A DNA stretch of 64,000 bases, taken from assembly GCF_019237615.1 (NCBI RefSeq), contig NZ_JAFAGT010000021.1, forward strand, positions 29,986 to 93,985, in the 5' to 3' direction. This stretch comes from Roseateles sp. Lineage in GTDB: Bacteria; Pseudomonadota; Gammaproteobacteria; Burkholderiales; Burkholderiaceae_C. The notes under the pieces are model-generated. The model was not told where the DNA came from. It saw only the letters and a list, made by a program, of their open reading frames with translations, and made no database searches. A program made the translations under genes and the position numbers. Of this stretch, positions 39,140 through 49,255 are shown piece by piece (position 1 is the stretch's first letter; each line of letters starts with the position of its first letter).

Positions 39140-39176
39140 AGCCCGCTCCCATGACCCGTTTTCTTGGGAGCGGGCT
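39140..39176. repeat. 12-bp inverted repeat at the 3' end of the barstar-like gene
   Basis: Arms AGCCCGCTCCCA (39140-39151) and TGGGAGCGGGCT (39165-39176) are perfectly complementary around a 13-base loop. No T run follows on either strand, so it is either a Rho-type or RNA-stabilising hairpin rather than a standard intrinsic terminator. One arm overlaps the barstar stop codon. Confidence 0.6.
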
Positions 39177-39570
39177 ACTGAAAAGAATAGAAGCACCGGA
39201 AGGCGATCTTCCTGTCGGCCCAGTAGTCGGCCGTGTCGCGGAAGACGTCGAGCAACTGCTCGCGGGCCTCGCGATCGAAGCGCACGTTGTCGGGCAACTG
39301 CTCCAGCACCACGACGAAGCCCGGCTGGCTGCCGGCCTTGTGGACGAGGTCGGTCATGCAGTCATGCAGGGCGTCCAGGTTCTTGCCGAAATGCGCCGGG
39401 AACAGAAAGGCCTGCGCGATGCCGTCGAGCACGTCCTGCTTGGACTGCGCCTCCGACAGGTTGGCATACAGGAAATGCTGGCCCGCCTCATGAGCGGCCT
39501 GCATCAAGTCCTCGACCCGGTAGGCCCGTATGGCCTGCACGATATTGGGACGGACGGTCTGCAAAAGCAT
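39175..39570 (-). CDS. Barstar-family ribonuclease inhibitor
   Basis: 131 residues, no signal peptide, so cytoplasmic. The barstar fold signature is present: a first strand (HFLYANLSEAQSKQDVLDGIA), then FLFPAHFGKNLDALHDCMTDL (~65-90), which holds the helix and acidic residues that block the RNase active site in barstar, and a last strand KIAFRCFY. An AGGAGG ribosome-binding site stands before the ATG. It lies 49 bases after the ribonuclease gene on the same strand and would protect the cell from the enzyme before export. Confidence 0.88.
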   Translation of the reverse strand: MLLQTVRPNIVQAIRAYRVEDLMQAAHEAGQHFLYANLSEAQSKQDVLDGIAQAFLFPAHFGKNLDALHDCMTDLVHKAGSQPGFVVVLEQLPDNVRFDREAREQLLDVFRDTADYWADRKIAFRCFYSFQ

Positions 39571-39619
39571 GGTCGCGTTCCTCCTTTCAAGTCACAAAAC
39601 AGCTTCGATCCCTCGACCT

Positions 39620-40054
39620 TCACCGGGCAGCCGCGGCGCGTATGCGCTTGAAGCTGGCATAGTGATCGTCGGTGTAGTAGCAGACCTCGGGCGCGCTGGG
39701 CGGCGTGCCGCCGCAGATGAGGCGGCGGGCGCCACGCGTACGCGCGCCAGGGGTCTTGACCGTGTATTCGCGGTAGAAGCCGCGAGCCTTGCGGGGCAGC
39801 AGGCGCTCGCGATTGCCGAACACCACGCCGTCCTGGGCATAGGGAAACGGGCCGCCGGCGAGAATGAGCCGGTGCGTTTCCTGGGCCTGGGCGGGCAGCT
39901 CGCTCAGCGAAATTTCAGCCAGAGCGGGCGTTGCGGTGGAGATCCCATTGCTGGGGGCTTCCTTGGCTTGCGCGCCGCCGGCCAAGCCGGAAAGCAGCAA
40001 GGCGGTGGTGACCGCCGAGGCGCCAGAGCGCGCCAGCCACGAGAGCAAAGACAC
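39620..40054 (-). CDS. Exported guanyl-specific ribonuclease (barnase/RNase Sa family)
   Basis: 144 residues from a GTG start. A signal peptide (LLLSGLAGGAQA) precedes a ~35-residue linker and a microbial ribonuclease domain: LPAQAQETHRLI, GGPFPYAQDGVVFGNRE, then [20 protein letters not shown] with the catalytic Glu and Arg, and YYTDDHYASF with the catalytic His. Enzymes of this family cleave RNA after guanosine, probably outside the cell or in competitors. The inhibitor gene follows on the same strand. A good promoter lies 27 bases upstream of the start. Confidence 0.9.
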   Translation of the reverse strand: MSLLSWLARSGASAVTTALLLSGLAGGAQAKEAPSNGISTATPALAEISLSELPAQAQETHRLILAGGPFPYAQDGVVFGNRERLLPRKARGFYREYTVKTPGARTRGARRLICGGTPPSAPEVCYYTDDHYASFKRIRAAAAR

Positions 40055-40080
40055 GGGTTTACCCTGAACGAAAAGCCGTA

Positions 40081-40109
40081 ATGGTACCGAAGCGACCCCA
40101 AAAGCTCAA
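40081..40109 (-). promoter_or_regulatory. Candidate sigma-70 promoter of the RNase-inhibitor pair
   Basis: Read on the minus strand: TTGAGC (-35), a 17-base spacer and TACCAT (-10), ending 27 bases before the RNase GTG. The spacing is ideal and the surroundings are less GC-rich than average. Confidence 0.5.
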
Positions 40110-40143
40110 GCCGCCCCCCGGCGCCAGAGTCCGGAATAGGGTC

Positions 40144-40163
40144 GTGTGAGCATGCGCTCACAC
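40144..40163. repeat. 8-bp inverted repeat upstream of the RNase promoter
   Basis: GTGTGAGC and GCTCACAC flank the 4 bases ATGC. It lies ~35 bases upstream of the RNase -35 box and resembles a dimeric regulator site. Confidence 0.45.
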
Positions 40164-40288
40164 ACCGCCAAGTCATTGTTTTACCTGGACTTGTGACCGC
40201 GGAGTGACAGAGTTTTCGACATGAAAACTTCTGTCAATTGGGGAAGCCCGTGCGCCCTGGCCCGTTCCTTGATGGAAGTGCCGGGCCC

Positions 40289-42586
<2,298 letters not shown>

Positions 42587-42677
42587 GGCGAGGATCACAA
42601 GGAGGCCGACGGGTTGGGAATCATGCCACTGTGGACGCATCGGGTCGGTGTGGATCCCCACAAGGTCTAATCGCGGC

Positions 42678-43616
42678 ATGGGCGAATTCGATCTGATCCG
42701 GCGCTATTTCCAGCGCCTTCCGGCCAGCGGTGTCGAGGTAGGCGTGGGCGACGACTGCGCCGTGCTCGTACCGACGCCGGGCGCGCGCTGGCTGGTCTCC
42801 AGCGACATGCTGGTCGAGGGGCGGCACTTCCTGTCCACCGTCGACCCGGCCCGGCTGGGCCACAAGGCGCTGGCCGTCAACCTCAGCGACCTGGCAGCCT
42901 GCGGCGCGACGCCACGCGGCTTCACATTGGCGCTGGCCCTGCCGCGCGTCGACGACGCCTGGCTGGCCGGCTTCGCCCGCGGCCTCTGGGGCCTGGCCGA
43001 TGCCAGCGGCTGCCCGTTGGTCGGGGGCGACACGACGCAAGGGCCGCTCAACCTCTGCATCACCGTCTTCGGCGAGGCGCCCCCCGGGCAGGCGCTGCTG
43101 CGCAGTGGCGCACGGGTCGGCGACGAGGTCTGGGTATCGGGGCGGCTCGGCGACGCGCGCCTGGCGCTGGAGGTGTTCCGCGGCACGGTGGCGCTGGAAG
43201 GCGCCGGCTTCGACAGCGTACGCGCCGCGATGGAATGCCCGACGCCGCGCCTGGCCCTGGGCCAGGCGCTGCGCGGCATCGCGACCGCGGCCGTCGACGT
43301 CTCCGACGGCCTGCTGGGCGACCTCGGCCACATCCTCGCCGCCTCGGGCGTCGGAGCACGGCTGGACGTCGATGCGCTGCCGCGCAGCGCCGTGCTGGCC
43401 GCGCAGCCGGCGGTGATGCAGCATCAATGCCTGCTGGCCGGCGGCGACGACTACGAGCTGGTCTTCACCGCGCCGCCCGGCGCCAGCCTGCCCGACGTGG
43501 GCGTGGCGCTGACGCGCATCGGCCGCATCGAGGCCCAGCCGGGCCTGCGCGTCGTCGACGGCGGCGGCACGGCCGTCGAGCACGGCCTGCGCAGCTTCGA
43601 CCATTTCAAGTCATGA
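42678..43616 (+). CDS. thiL: Thiamine-monophosphate kinase
   Basis: 312 residues of the PurM/ThiL superfamily: MGEFDLI at the start, GVGDDCAVL (~22), VEGRHFL with the Mg-binding Asp/His region, VGGDTTQGPLN (~115), DVSDGLLGDLGH (~210) and LAGGDDYELVF (~260). It phosphorylates thiamine monophosphate to the active cofactor. Its stop overlaps the pgpA start by 4 bases, the usual thiL-pgpA arrangement. Confidence 0.95.
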   Translation: MGEFDLIRRYFQRLPASGVEVGVGDDCAVLVPTPGARWLVSSDMLVEGRHFLSTVDPARLGHKALAVNLSDLAACGATPRGFTLALALPRVDDAWLAGFARGLWGLADASGCPLVGGDTTQGPLNLCITVFGEAPPGQALLRSGARVGDEVWVSGRLGDARLALEVFRGTVALEGAGFDSVRAAMECPTPRLALGQALRGIATAAVDVSDGLLGDLGHILAASGVGARLDVDALPRSAVLAAQPAVMQHQCLLAGGDDYELVFTAPPGASLPDVGVALTRIGRIEAQPGLRVVDGGGTAVEHGLRSFDHFKS

Positions 43617-44161
43617 GTGCCCCGGAGCTTGCCATGCCCCCCGCACCTGTCCGGCCCACGCTGGCCTTCATGCTGCGCCACCCGGCGCGCTGCATCGCAC
43701 TCGGCTTCGGCAGCGGCCTCGCTCCGAAGGCGCCCGGCACCTTCGGCACGCTGTGGGCCTGGGCCGTGTTCTGCATCATCGCGCCGTGGATGAGCGACCT
43801 GGGCTGGGCACTGCTGATCGGCGGAGGCACCCTGGTCGGCTGGTGGGCCTGCACGGTCACCGCCCGGCAGCTGAACACGCCCGACCCCAGCGCAGTCGTC
43901 TGGGACGAGGTGCTGGCCTTCTGGCTCATCCTGTGGCTGATCGCGCCGGCGGGCTTCGCCGGCCAGCTCGTCGCCTTCGGCCTGTTCCGCTTCTTCGACG
44001 CGGTCAAGCGAGGGCCGGTGGGCTGGGCGGACCGCCTCTTCAAGACCGAGCGCGGCGCCGAGATCGGCTGGGCCCAGGGCTTCGGCATCCTGTTCGACGA
44101 CTTCGTCGCCGCCGGCTGTACGCTTGCCGTCATCGCGCTCTACCGCGCATTGCTGGGGTGA
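43613..44161 (+). CDS. pgpA: Phosphatidylglycerophosphatase A
   Basis: 182 residues with about four membrane segments. The PgpA signature is seen as GFGSGLAPKAPGTFGTL (~32-48) followed by WDEVLAFWLIL and FFDAVKRGPVGWADR, which carries the conserved D-E and D-x3-K residues. It removes phosphate from phosphatidylglycerophosphate to make phosphatidylglycerol in the inner membrane. It is coupled to thiL upstream, and pncC follows after 4 bases. Confidence 0.94.
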   Translation: MSAPELAMPPAPVRPTLAFMLRHPARCIALGFGSGLAPKAPGTFGTLWAWAVFCIIAPWMSDLGWALLIGGGTLVGWWACTVTARQLNTPDPSAVVWDEVLAFWLILWLIAPAGFAGQLVAFGLFRFFDAVKRGPVGWADRLFKTERGAEIGWAQGFGILFDDFVAAGCTLAVIALYRALLG

Positions 44162-44165
44162 AGCC

Positions 44166-44663
44166 ATGGCCGACGACAACGCCGAACTGATAGACCGCAT
44201 CGCAGTGGCGCTGATCCGGCGTCGCGAGCGCATCGGCACGGCCGAGTCCTGCACCGGCGGGCTGATCGCCGCGGCCTGCACGGACCTCGCCGGCTCCAGC
44301 CAGTGGTTCGAGCGCGGCGTCGTCAGCTACAGCAACGAGGCCAAGGCCGAGCTGCTGGGCGTGCCCAAGGGCTTGATGGCGCTGCACGGCGCCGTGAGCG
44401 CCGAGGTGGCCGAGCACATGGCGCGCGGCCTGCTGGCCCACGCGCCCATCGACTGGGCACTGGCCGTCACCGGCGTGGCCGGCCCCAGCGGCGGCAGCGC
44501 GGCCAAGCCGGTCGGCACGGTCTGGCTGGCCCTGGTGCATGCGGGCCGGCCGGCCCGGATCTGGCGCGAGAACTTCGGCGGTGACCGCCATGCGGTGCGC
44601 GCGCAGACGGTGACGGCGGGGCTGACGGCGCTTTGCGAGGCGCTCGAGGACCGCGACAGCTAA
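44166..44663 (+). CDS. pncC: CinA C-terminal-type nicotinamide-nucleotide amidase
   Basis: 165 residues, the stand-alone CinA_C domain: ESCTGGLIAAACTDLAGSSQWFERG (shortened here to key blocks ESCTGG and SSQWFERGVVSYSN), AVSAEVAEHMA, and AVTGVAGPSGG. It deamidates NMN to NaMN in the pyridine-nucleotide salvage cycle. It ends the thiL-pgpA-pncC operon, and its stop interlocks with that of the convergent GGDEF/EAL gene (shared CTAA). A nicotinamide phosphoribosyltransferase in this window (54854-56263) would supply NMN. Confidence 0.92.
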   Translation: MADDNAELIDRIAVALIRRRERIGTAESCTGGLIAAACTDLAGSSQWFERGVVSYSNEAKAELLGVPKGLMALHGAVSAEVAEHMARGLLAHAPIDWALAVTGVAGPSGGSAAKPVGTVWLALVHAGRPARIWRENFGGDRHAVRAQTVTAGLTALCEALEDRDS

Positions 44664-47065
44664 CCGAGCCTGGCCATCAGGCTCTCCGCCATGAGGCTGG
44701 GCACGTCCGGCGGCCGCCAGGCCTGCGCCCAGGCGATGAACTGCTCCTGCGGCATGGGCTTGCAGACGTAATAGCCCTGGCCCTCGTCGCAACCCAGGCG
44801 GGCCAGCATGGCCCAGGTCTTGACCGTCTCCAGGCCCTCGGCGACGACGCTCAGGCCCAGGTTGTGCGCCAGCTCGATGGTGGAGCGCACGATGCGCGCG
44901 TCGTCGAGGTCGCGCTCCATGGCCATGACGAAGCTCTTGTCGATCTTCAGCTCGTCCACCGGAAGACGCTTCAGGTAGGCCAGCGACGAATAGCCGGTGC
45001 CGAAGTCGTCGATCGACAGCTTGAAGCCCATCGCGTGCAGGTGCTCAAGTGTGGACAGCGCCCGCTCGGGGTCGTCCATGATGGCGCTCTCGGTGATCTC
45101 CAGGCACAGCGAGGCCGGCGGCACCCGCAGCGGCGCCACCATGGCCTCGATCTTGGCCGGCAGGTCCTGGTCCATCAGGTCGCGCGTGGACAGGTTGACC
45201 GACAGCCGCAGCGCGAGGCCGGCGTCCGCCGCCTGGCGCGCGAAGCGGGCCGCACCGGACAGCACCCAGGCGCTGAGCACGCGGATGAAGCCTGTCTGCT
45301 CGGCGAAGGGGATGAACTGCATTGGCGGCACCAGGCCGCGCGTGGGGTGCTGCCAGCGCACCAGAGCCTCGGCGCCGACGACGCGGCCATGCGCCAGGTC
45401 GATCTTGGGCTGCAGGAAGAGTCGCAGCTCGTCACCCTCCACCGCGCGACGCAGCTCGGACAGCAGCGACAGCGACTCCTGGCTGCCGGCATCCAGCTGG
45501 GCGTGGTAGATCAGGCTGCCGCATTGGCGGGCCTTGGCCGCGTACATGGCCAGCTCGGCACGGCCCAGCAGCAGGTTGACGTCGGCGCCATGCTCGGGGA
45601 ACAGCGCGATGCCGATGCCGGCGCCGAGGTCCACGGTTTCGTTGTCGATCTGCAGAGGGCGCTCGAAGTCCTTCAGGATGGCCAGTGCCGCCTCGCTGGC
45701 CGCATGGGCGTCGGAGTGGGCCAGCAGCACGGCGAACTCGTCGCCCGACAGTCGCGCGAGCACCGAACGGGCCGGTGCGCACAGCGCCCGCAGGCGCTCG
45801 GCCACGCTCTGCAGCAGGCGGTCGCCGACCTCGTGGCCCAGCACGTCGTTGACATGCTTGAAGCGGTCCAGGTCCAGCATCAGCACGGCGCCAGGCTGGT
45901 CGCTGTGGACGAGGTGGTGCTCCAGGACCTCGGCGAAGCGGGCGCGGTTGGGCAGCAGCGTCAGCGGGTCCACATAGGCCAGATGGTTGACGAGGGCATC
46001 CCGGCGGCGTATGCCCTCGCGCATGCTTTCCAGCGCGACCGCCAGCTTGCGCACCTCGTCCAGCCTGGAGGTGGCCGGCACGGGCGTGTCGTAGTCGCCG
46101 AGCTCCAGCCGGCGCGCCGCGGCGGACAGGGCCGTGATGGGGTTGCTGATGCCGCGCGCCAGCAGCACGCTCACCAGCGCGAAGACGGCAACGCCCAGCA
46201 TGGTCAGGCCCAGCAGCACGAGCTGCAGTTGCTGGTACGGCGCCAGTGCTGCGTCCAGCGAACGCAGAAGCAGTACGCCCAACGGCCGCTCGCCGGCGCC
46301 GATCAGCGGCACGAAGCGGCTGCCCATGCGCTCACCGGCCAGCGCAAGGACGCCATCCACCGGCGCCGACCGGCCCAGGCCGGCGCGCAACGCCGCGGCG
46401 GCGGGCTCGTCCAGGTTGCCGACGATGCCCAGCCAGGGCTGGGCCGGCGCCTGCAGCAGCACGACGCCATGCAGCTCAGACAAGGCCTTGAGGTCGTCCA
46501 GCACCTCGCGGTCCAGCGCGAAGGCCATCAGCACCCAGCCCACCGGGGCCGGCGTGCGCACCTGCACCGCGACGACCTGGAAAACCTGGCGGCCCTGCAC
46601 GGCCAGTGCCGCGCCAACGCCGTCGCTGCTCTTGATGAGCTGGTGCAGCGCCGCACCGAAGCCGGCCGCGCCGTCGCGCGTCGCGGCGACGAGCCGCTGC
46701 TGGTCGTCGAAGTAGGCAACCACGGAGGCGCCGACGCGCTCGCCCTGGTTGGCGAGGGCGTCCTTGATGGTCTCGACGGTGCCGGCCTCGGCCAGCGACA
46801 GGCCCACGGTGCTGCGAAAGCCGTAGTCCTTGGCCAGCAGCTCGGCAGCATCGCGCAGCTTGCCGGCGCGCTGGTCGAGCAGGCGCCGCAGCACGCGTTC
46901 GCCGGTCTGCAGCTCGGCGGCCAGCGAGGCCTCGGCGTTGCGGGTGATGCTGGCGTGGATGACGCCGAAGCTGACCAACTGCACGACCAGCAAGAGCGCC
47001 AGGAACAAGGCCACGATGCGCCCTTCCAGGCGGCGCAGGTTCAGCCAGGCGGGCCCGCGCATCAC
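44660..47065 (-). CDS. Membrane GGDEF/EAL cyclic-di-GMP protein
   Basis: 801 residues. Two membrane helices (~17-38 and ~280-303) enclose a ~240-residue periplasmic Cache-like sensor. Then come HAMP, a GGDEF domain and an EAL domain. The cyclase motif is SGDEF instead of GGDEF, and no RxxD inhibitory site precedes it. The EAL phosphodiesterase residues are intact (EALVRW, NLSTRDL, ITESAI, DDFGTGYSS, KIDKSFV, AEGLET). It probably breaks down cyclic-di-GMP in response to an external cue. The cupredoxin-like gene sits 7 bases upstream on the same strand. Confidence 0.93.
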   Translation of the reverse strand: MMRGPAWLNLRRLEGRIVALFLALLLVVQLVSFGVIHASITRNAEASLAAELQTGERVLRRLLDQRAGKLRDAAELLAKDYGFRSTVGLSLAEAGTVETIKDALANQGERVGASVVAYFDDQQRLVAATRDGAAGFGAALHQLIKSSDGVGAALAVQGRQVFQVVAVQVRTPAPVGWVLMAFALDREVLDDLKALSELHGVVLLQAPAQPWLGIVGNLDEPAAAALRAGLGRSAPVDGVLALAGERMGSRFVPLIGAGERPLGVLLLRSLDAALAPYQQLQLVLLGLTMLGVAVFALVSVLLARGISNPITALSAAARRLELGDYDTPVPATSRLDEVRKLAVALESMREGIRRRDALVNHLAYVDPLTLLPNRARFAEVLEHHLVHSDQPGAVLMLDLDRFKHVNDVLGHEVGDRLLQSVAERLRALCAPARSVLARLSGDEFAVLLAHSDAHAASEAALAILKDFERPLQIDNETVDLGAGIGIALFPEHGADVNLLLGRAELAMYAAKARQCGSLIYHAQLDAGSQESLSLLSELRRAVEGDELRLFLQPKIDLAHGRVVGAEALVRWQHPTRGLVPPMQFIPFAEQTGFIRVLSAWVLSGAARFARQAADAGLALRLSVNLSTRDLMDQDLPAKIEAMVAPLRVPPASLCLEITESAIMDDPERALSTLEHLHAMGFKLSIDDFGTGYSSLAYLKRLPVDELKIDKSFVMAMERDLDDARIVRSTIELAHNLGLSVVAEGLETVKTWAMLARLGCDEGQGYYVCKPMPQEQFIAWAQAWRPPDVPSLMAESLMARLG

Positions 47066-47072
47066 GTCAGCG

Positions 47073-47663
47073 TCAGTCGCTCAAGGTCAGCGCCAGCGGG
47101 CCGCCAGCAGCCGGCACGTCGAGCCTGAGGCTTTGCAGGTTGGGCGACTTCTGACCGGCATGCCAGGCCTTGACGGCATGCGCTCCCGCCGGCAGCTCGA
47201 AGCTGGCCTGGCCCTTGTCGTCGGTGCGCGCAAACAGCGGCGTGTCGACGACGACGATGTGGGCGCTCATGCGATCGTGGATGTTGCAGCCCAGCGTCGC
47301 AACACCGGGCTTGTCGAAGACGATGGGCTCGGTCGGCGTGCCGGCGTAGAGCTTGATATCGATGACCTTGATCGGCGAGAACGAGTAGACATGGTGCCGC
47401 ACGGTGTCGAAGTTAGGGAAGCTGACCGCCGTGCCGGTCTGCACGACGAGCAGCTGTGGCGTGAACTGGCGGTCGCGCTGTCCCATCTCGGCCTTGGCAT
47501 GCGTCGCGCGGCTCGGACGGCCCTTCAGCTCGACGGCGACGGCGGCACCGGCCAGCGGCTGGCCGTCGGGGCCCTGCAATTGCACGGTCACGGGCACCGC
47601 CTGTGCGGCCAGCGTGAGCGACGCGAGAGCGGCAGGCATCAGGTGGCGGAGCGGCGTCATCAT
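47073..47663 (-). CDS. Periplasmic cupredoxin-like (methylamine-utilization-type) protein
   Basis: 196 residues; ATG at 47663 or 47660. A signal peptide (HLMPAALASLTLAAQA) leads to a plastocyanin-like domain with type-1 copper ligands in order: His in FDTVRHHVYSF, then Cys, His and Met in LGCNIHDRMSAH. A C-terminal beta domain follows (KGQASFELPAGAHAVKAWH). It is often annotated as a methylamine utilisation protein, but no methylamine genes are near. With the downstream GGDEF/EAL protein 7 bases away it probably forms a two-gene unit in which copper or redox state is sensed; that link is inferred. Confidence 0.8.
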   Translation of the reverse strand: MMTPLRHLMPAALASLTLAAQAVPVTVQLQGPDGQPLAGAAVAVELKGRPSRATHAKAEMGQRDRQFTPQLLVVQTGTAVSFPNFDTVRHHVYSFSPIKVIDIKLYAGTPTEPIVFDKPGVATLGCNIHDRMSAHIVVVDTPLFARTDDKGQASFELPAGAHAVKAWHAGQKSPNLQSLRLDVPAAGGPLALTLSD

Positions 47664-47695
47664 GGTGTGCGCCCCGGACGATAGCCCAATCGGGC

Positions 47696-48766
47696 TCAGC
47701 GGGGGGTCAAAACCGTTCCGGCCTTGCCGCTCGCAGTCTCGGCGAGCATCAGCGCGAGGCGGCGCAGCGCAGCCCAGGGATCCGAAGGCCAGTCGGGGTG
47801 GCGCAGGCCCTTGACGAGGCCATCGCACACCTGGGCGGCCTGCACCAGGGCACCGGCCCGCGTCGCGTCCAGCCGCGGCGCAATCCGCTCGACGAGGCGC
47901 TCCTTGGCGCCCCAGACACGCGCCTCACGCAGCGCCAGCGGCAGCGGCTTGCCGGCGTCCAGTGCGGCACGCACGCGAGCCAGCGCACGGGCGTCCTCGG
48001 CCAGCGTCCAGTGCACCAGCACGGCGGCCTCGCCCTCGGCCTCCAGGCCGTCCAGCATGCGCAGCAGGCGCGGCACGGCGCCCGACAGCACGGCCTCGCT
48101 GAGCTTGAAGACGTCGAAGCGTGCCACGTCCAGCACGGCGGCCTCGATGTCGGCCAGCGTCAGCTCGCCCTTGGGATGCAGCAGCGCCAGCTTCTGCAGC
48201 TCCTGGTGGGCCGCGAGCAGGTTGCCCTCCACGCGATCGGCGAAGAAGGCCAGCGCCTTCTGGCCGTCCTCGCCCTCGGGCACGGACTGGCCCTGGGCCT
48301 TGAGCCGCTGGGCCAGCCAGGCCGGGAGCAGGCGGCGCTCCACCGGCTCGACGCGGATGGACACGCCGTTGCCATCCAGCGCCGTGAACCAGGCGCTGGA
48401 GAGCTGGGTCTTGTCCAGGCGCGGCAGCGTGACCAGCGTCAGTACGTCGTCCGGCGCGGCCTCGGCATAGCGCTGCAGCGCCTCGGAGCCGTCCTTGCCC
48501 GGCTTGCCGCCGGGGATGCGGATCTCGATGAACTGGCGTTCGGCGAACAGGCTCATGGCCTGCGCGGCTGCCAGCACGGGCGCCCAGTCGAAGTAGGCGC
48601 CGGCGACGGTGAAGATCTGCCGCTCGCCGAAGCCCTGGGCGCGCGCGGCGGCGCGGATGGCGTCGGCCGCCTCCTGGGCGAGCAGCGGCTCGTCGCCATG
48701 CACCGTGTAGATACGGGCCAGGCCCTTGCTCAGATGGGGCGCGAGCGCCTCGGCACGCAGCTGCAT
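47696..48766 (-). CDS. holA: DNA polymerase III delta subunit
   Basis: 356 residues from the ATG at 48766. The N-terminal AAA-like domain lacks a functional P-loop, as usual (IYTVHGDEPLLAQEAADAI), followed by FFADRVEGNLLAAHQELQKLALL and a helical C-terminal collar domain. Delta opens the beta sliding clamp in the clamp loader. It begins one base into the lptE stop (TGATG), the standard lptE-holA coupling. Confidence 0.94.
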   Translation of the reverse strand: MQLRAEALAPHLSKGLARIYTVHGDEPLLAQEAADAIRAAARAQGFGERQIFTVAGAYFDWAPVLAAAQAMSLFAERQFIEIRIPGGKPGKDGSEALQRYAEAAPDDVLTLVTLPRLDKTQLSSAWFTALDGNGVSIRVEPVERRLLPAWLAQRLKAQGQSVPEGEDGQKALAFFADRVEGNLLAAHQELQKLALLHPKGELTLADIEAAVLDVARFDVFKLSEAVLSGAVPRLLRMLDGLEAEGEAAVLVHWTLAEDARALARVRAALDAGKPLPLALREARVWGAKERLVERIAPRLDATRAGALVQAAQVCDGLVKGLRHPDWPSDPWAALRRLALMLAETASGKAGTVLTPR

Positions 48767-49251
48767 CAGCTTGGCAGCTTCACGGCAGCGAGCCTGCGCA
48801 TGACCTGCGCGATGGCGTCGGAATGCATGGCGCCGTAGAGGTTGGCGGCCTCCTGCTCCTTGGCCAGCGCCGTGCTTTCCGTGTAGTTCATGTCGCGCGA
48901 CAGGCGCAACTCCACCTTGGGCACCAGCAGCTCGCCGGCGGCCGTGCGGATCAGGTAGTCGAACTGCAGGCGCAGCGTCCATTCGCGCACCTGGCCCACG
49001 GTGGTGGAGGCGACGACGGTGCGGTCGCGGAACTCGCGCAGCACCTCCAGCACGACCTGGGCGCGCGCCGGGTCGTCCAGCAGCTGCACCGGCGTGCGCT
49101 TGATCTGGCGCTTCAGGCCGACGGCCAGCGGCGAGTCGGGCGGGAAGCCCGTCAGCGCCAGCGTCTGGAAGCGCAGCTCCGGCTCGCGGCGCAACTCGAA
49201 GCCGCAGCCCGCGAGGGCAGCGAGGCTCAACAGCGCGAAGCGACGGTCCAT
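48766..49251 (-). CDS. lptE: LPS-assembly lipoprotein LptE
   Basis: 161 residues with a lipobox (LSLAALAGCGF, Cys16). The mature domain is the alpha/beta plug-like LptE fold: FQTLALTG, VLEVLREFRDRTVVAST, RLQFDYLIRTAAGELL, RDMNYTESTALAKEQEAANLY. It plugs the LptD barrel and helps LPS insertion. It lies 4 bases after leuS and overlaps holA by one base. Confidence 0.93.
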   Translation of the reverse strand: MDRRFALLSLAALAGCGFELRREPELRFQTLALTGFPPDSPLAVGLKRQIKRTPVQLLDDPARAQVVLEVLREFRDRTVVASTTVGQVREWTLRLQFDYLIRTAAGELLVPKVELRLSRDMNYTESTALAKEQEAANLYGAMHSDAIAQVMRRLAAVKLPS

Positions 49252-49255
49252 CGCG

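Noticed and set aside
39005..39196. A 63-codon minus-strand frame after the barstar-like gene
   Set aside because: Its only ATG lies inside the barstar gene, and a GTG start would leave ~43 residues without a ribosome-binding site. The high GC of third positions in its second half leaves a small doubt.
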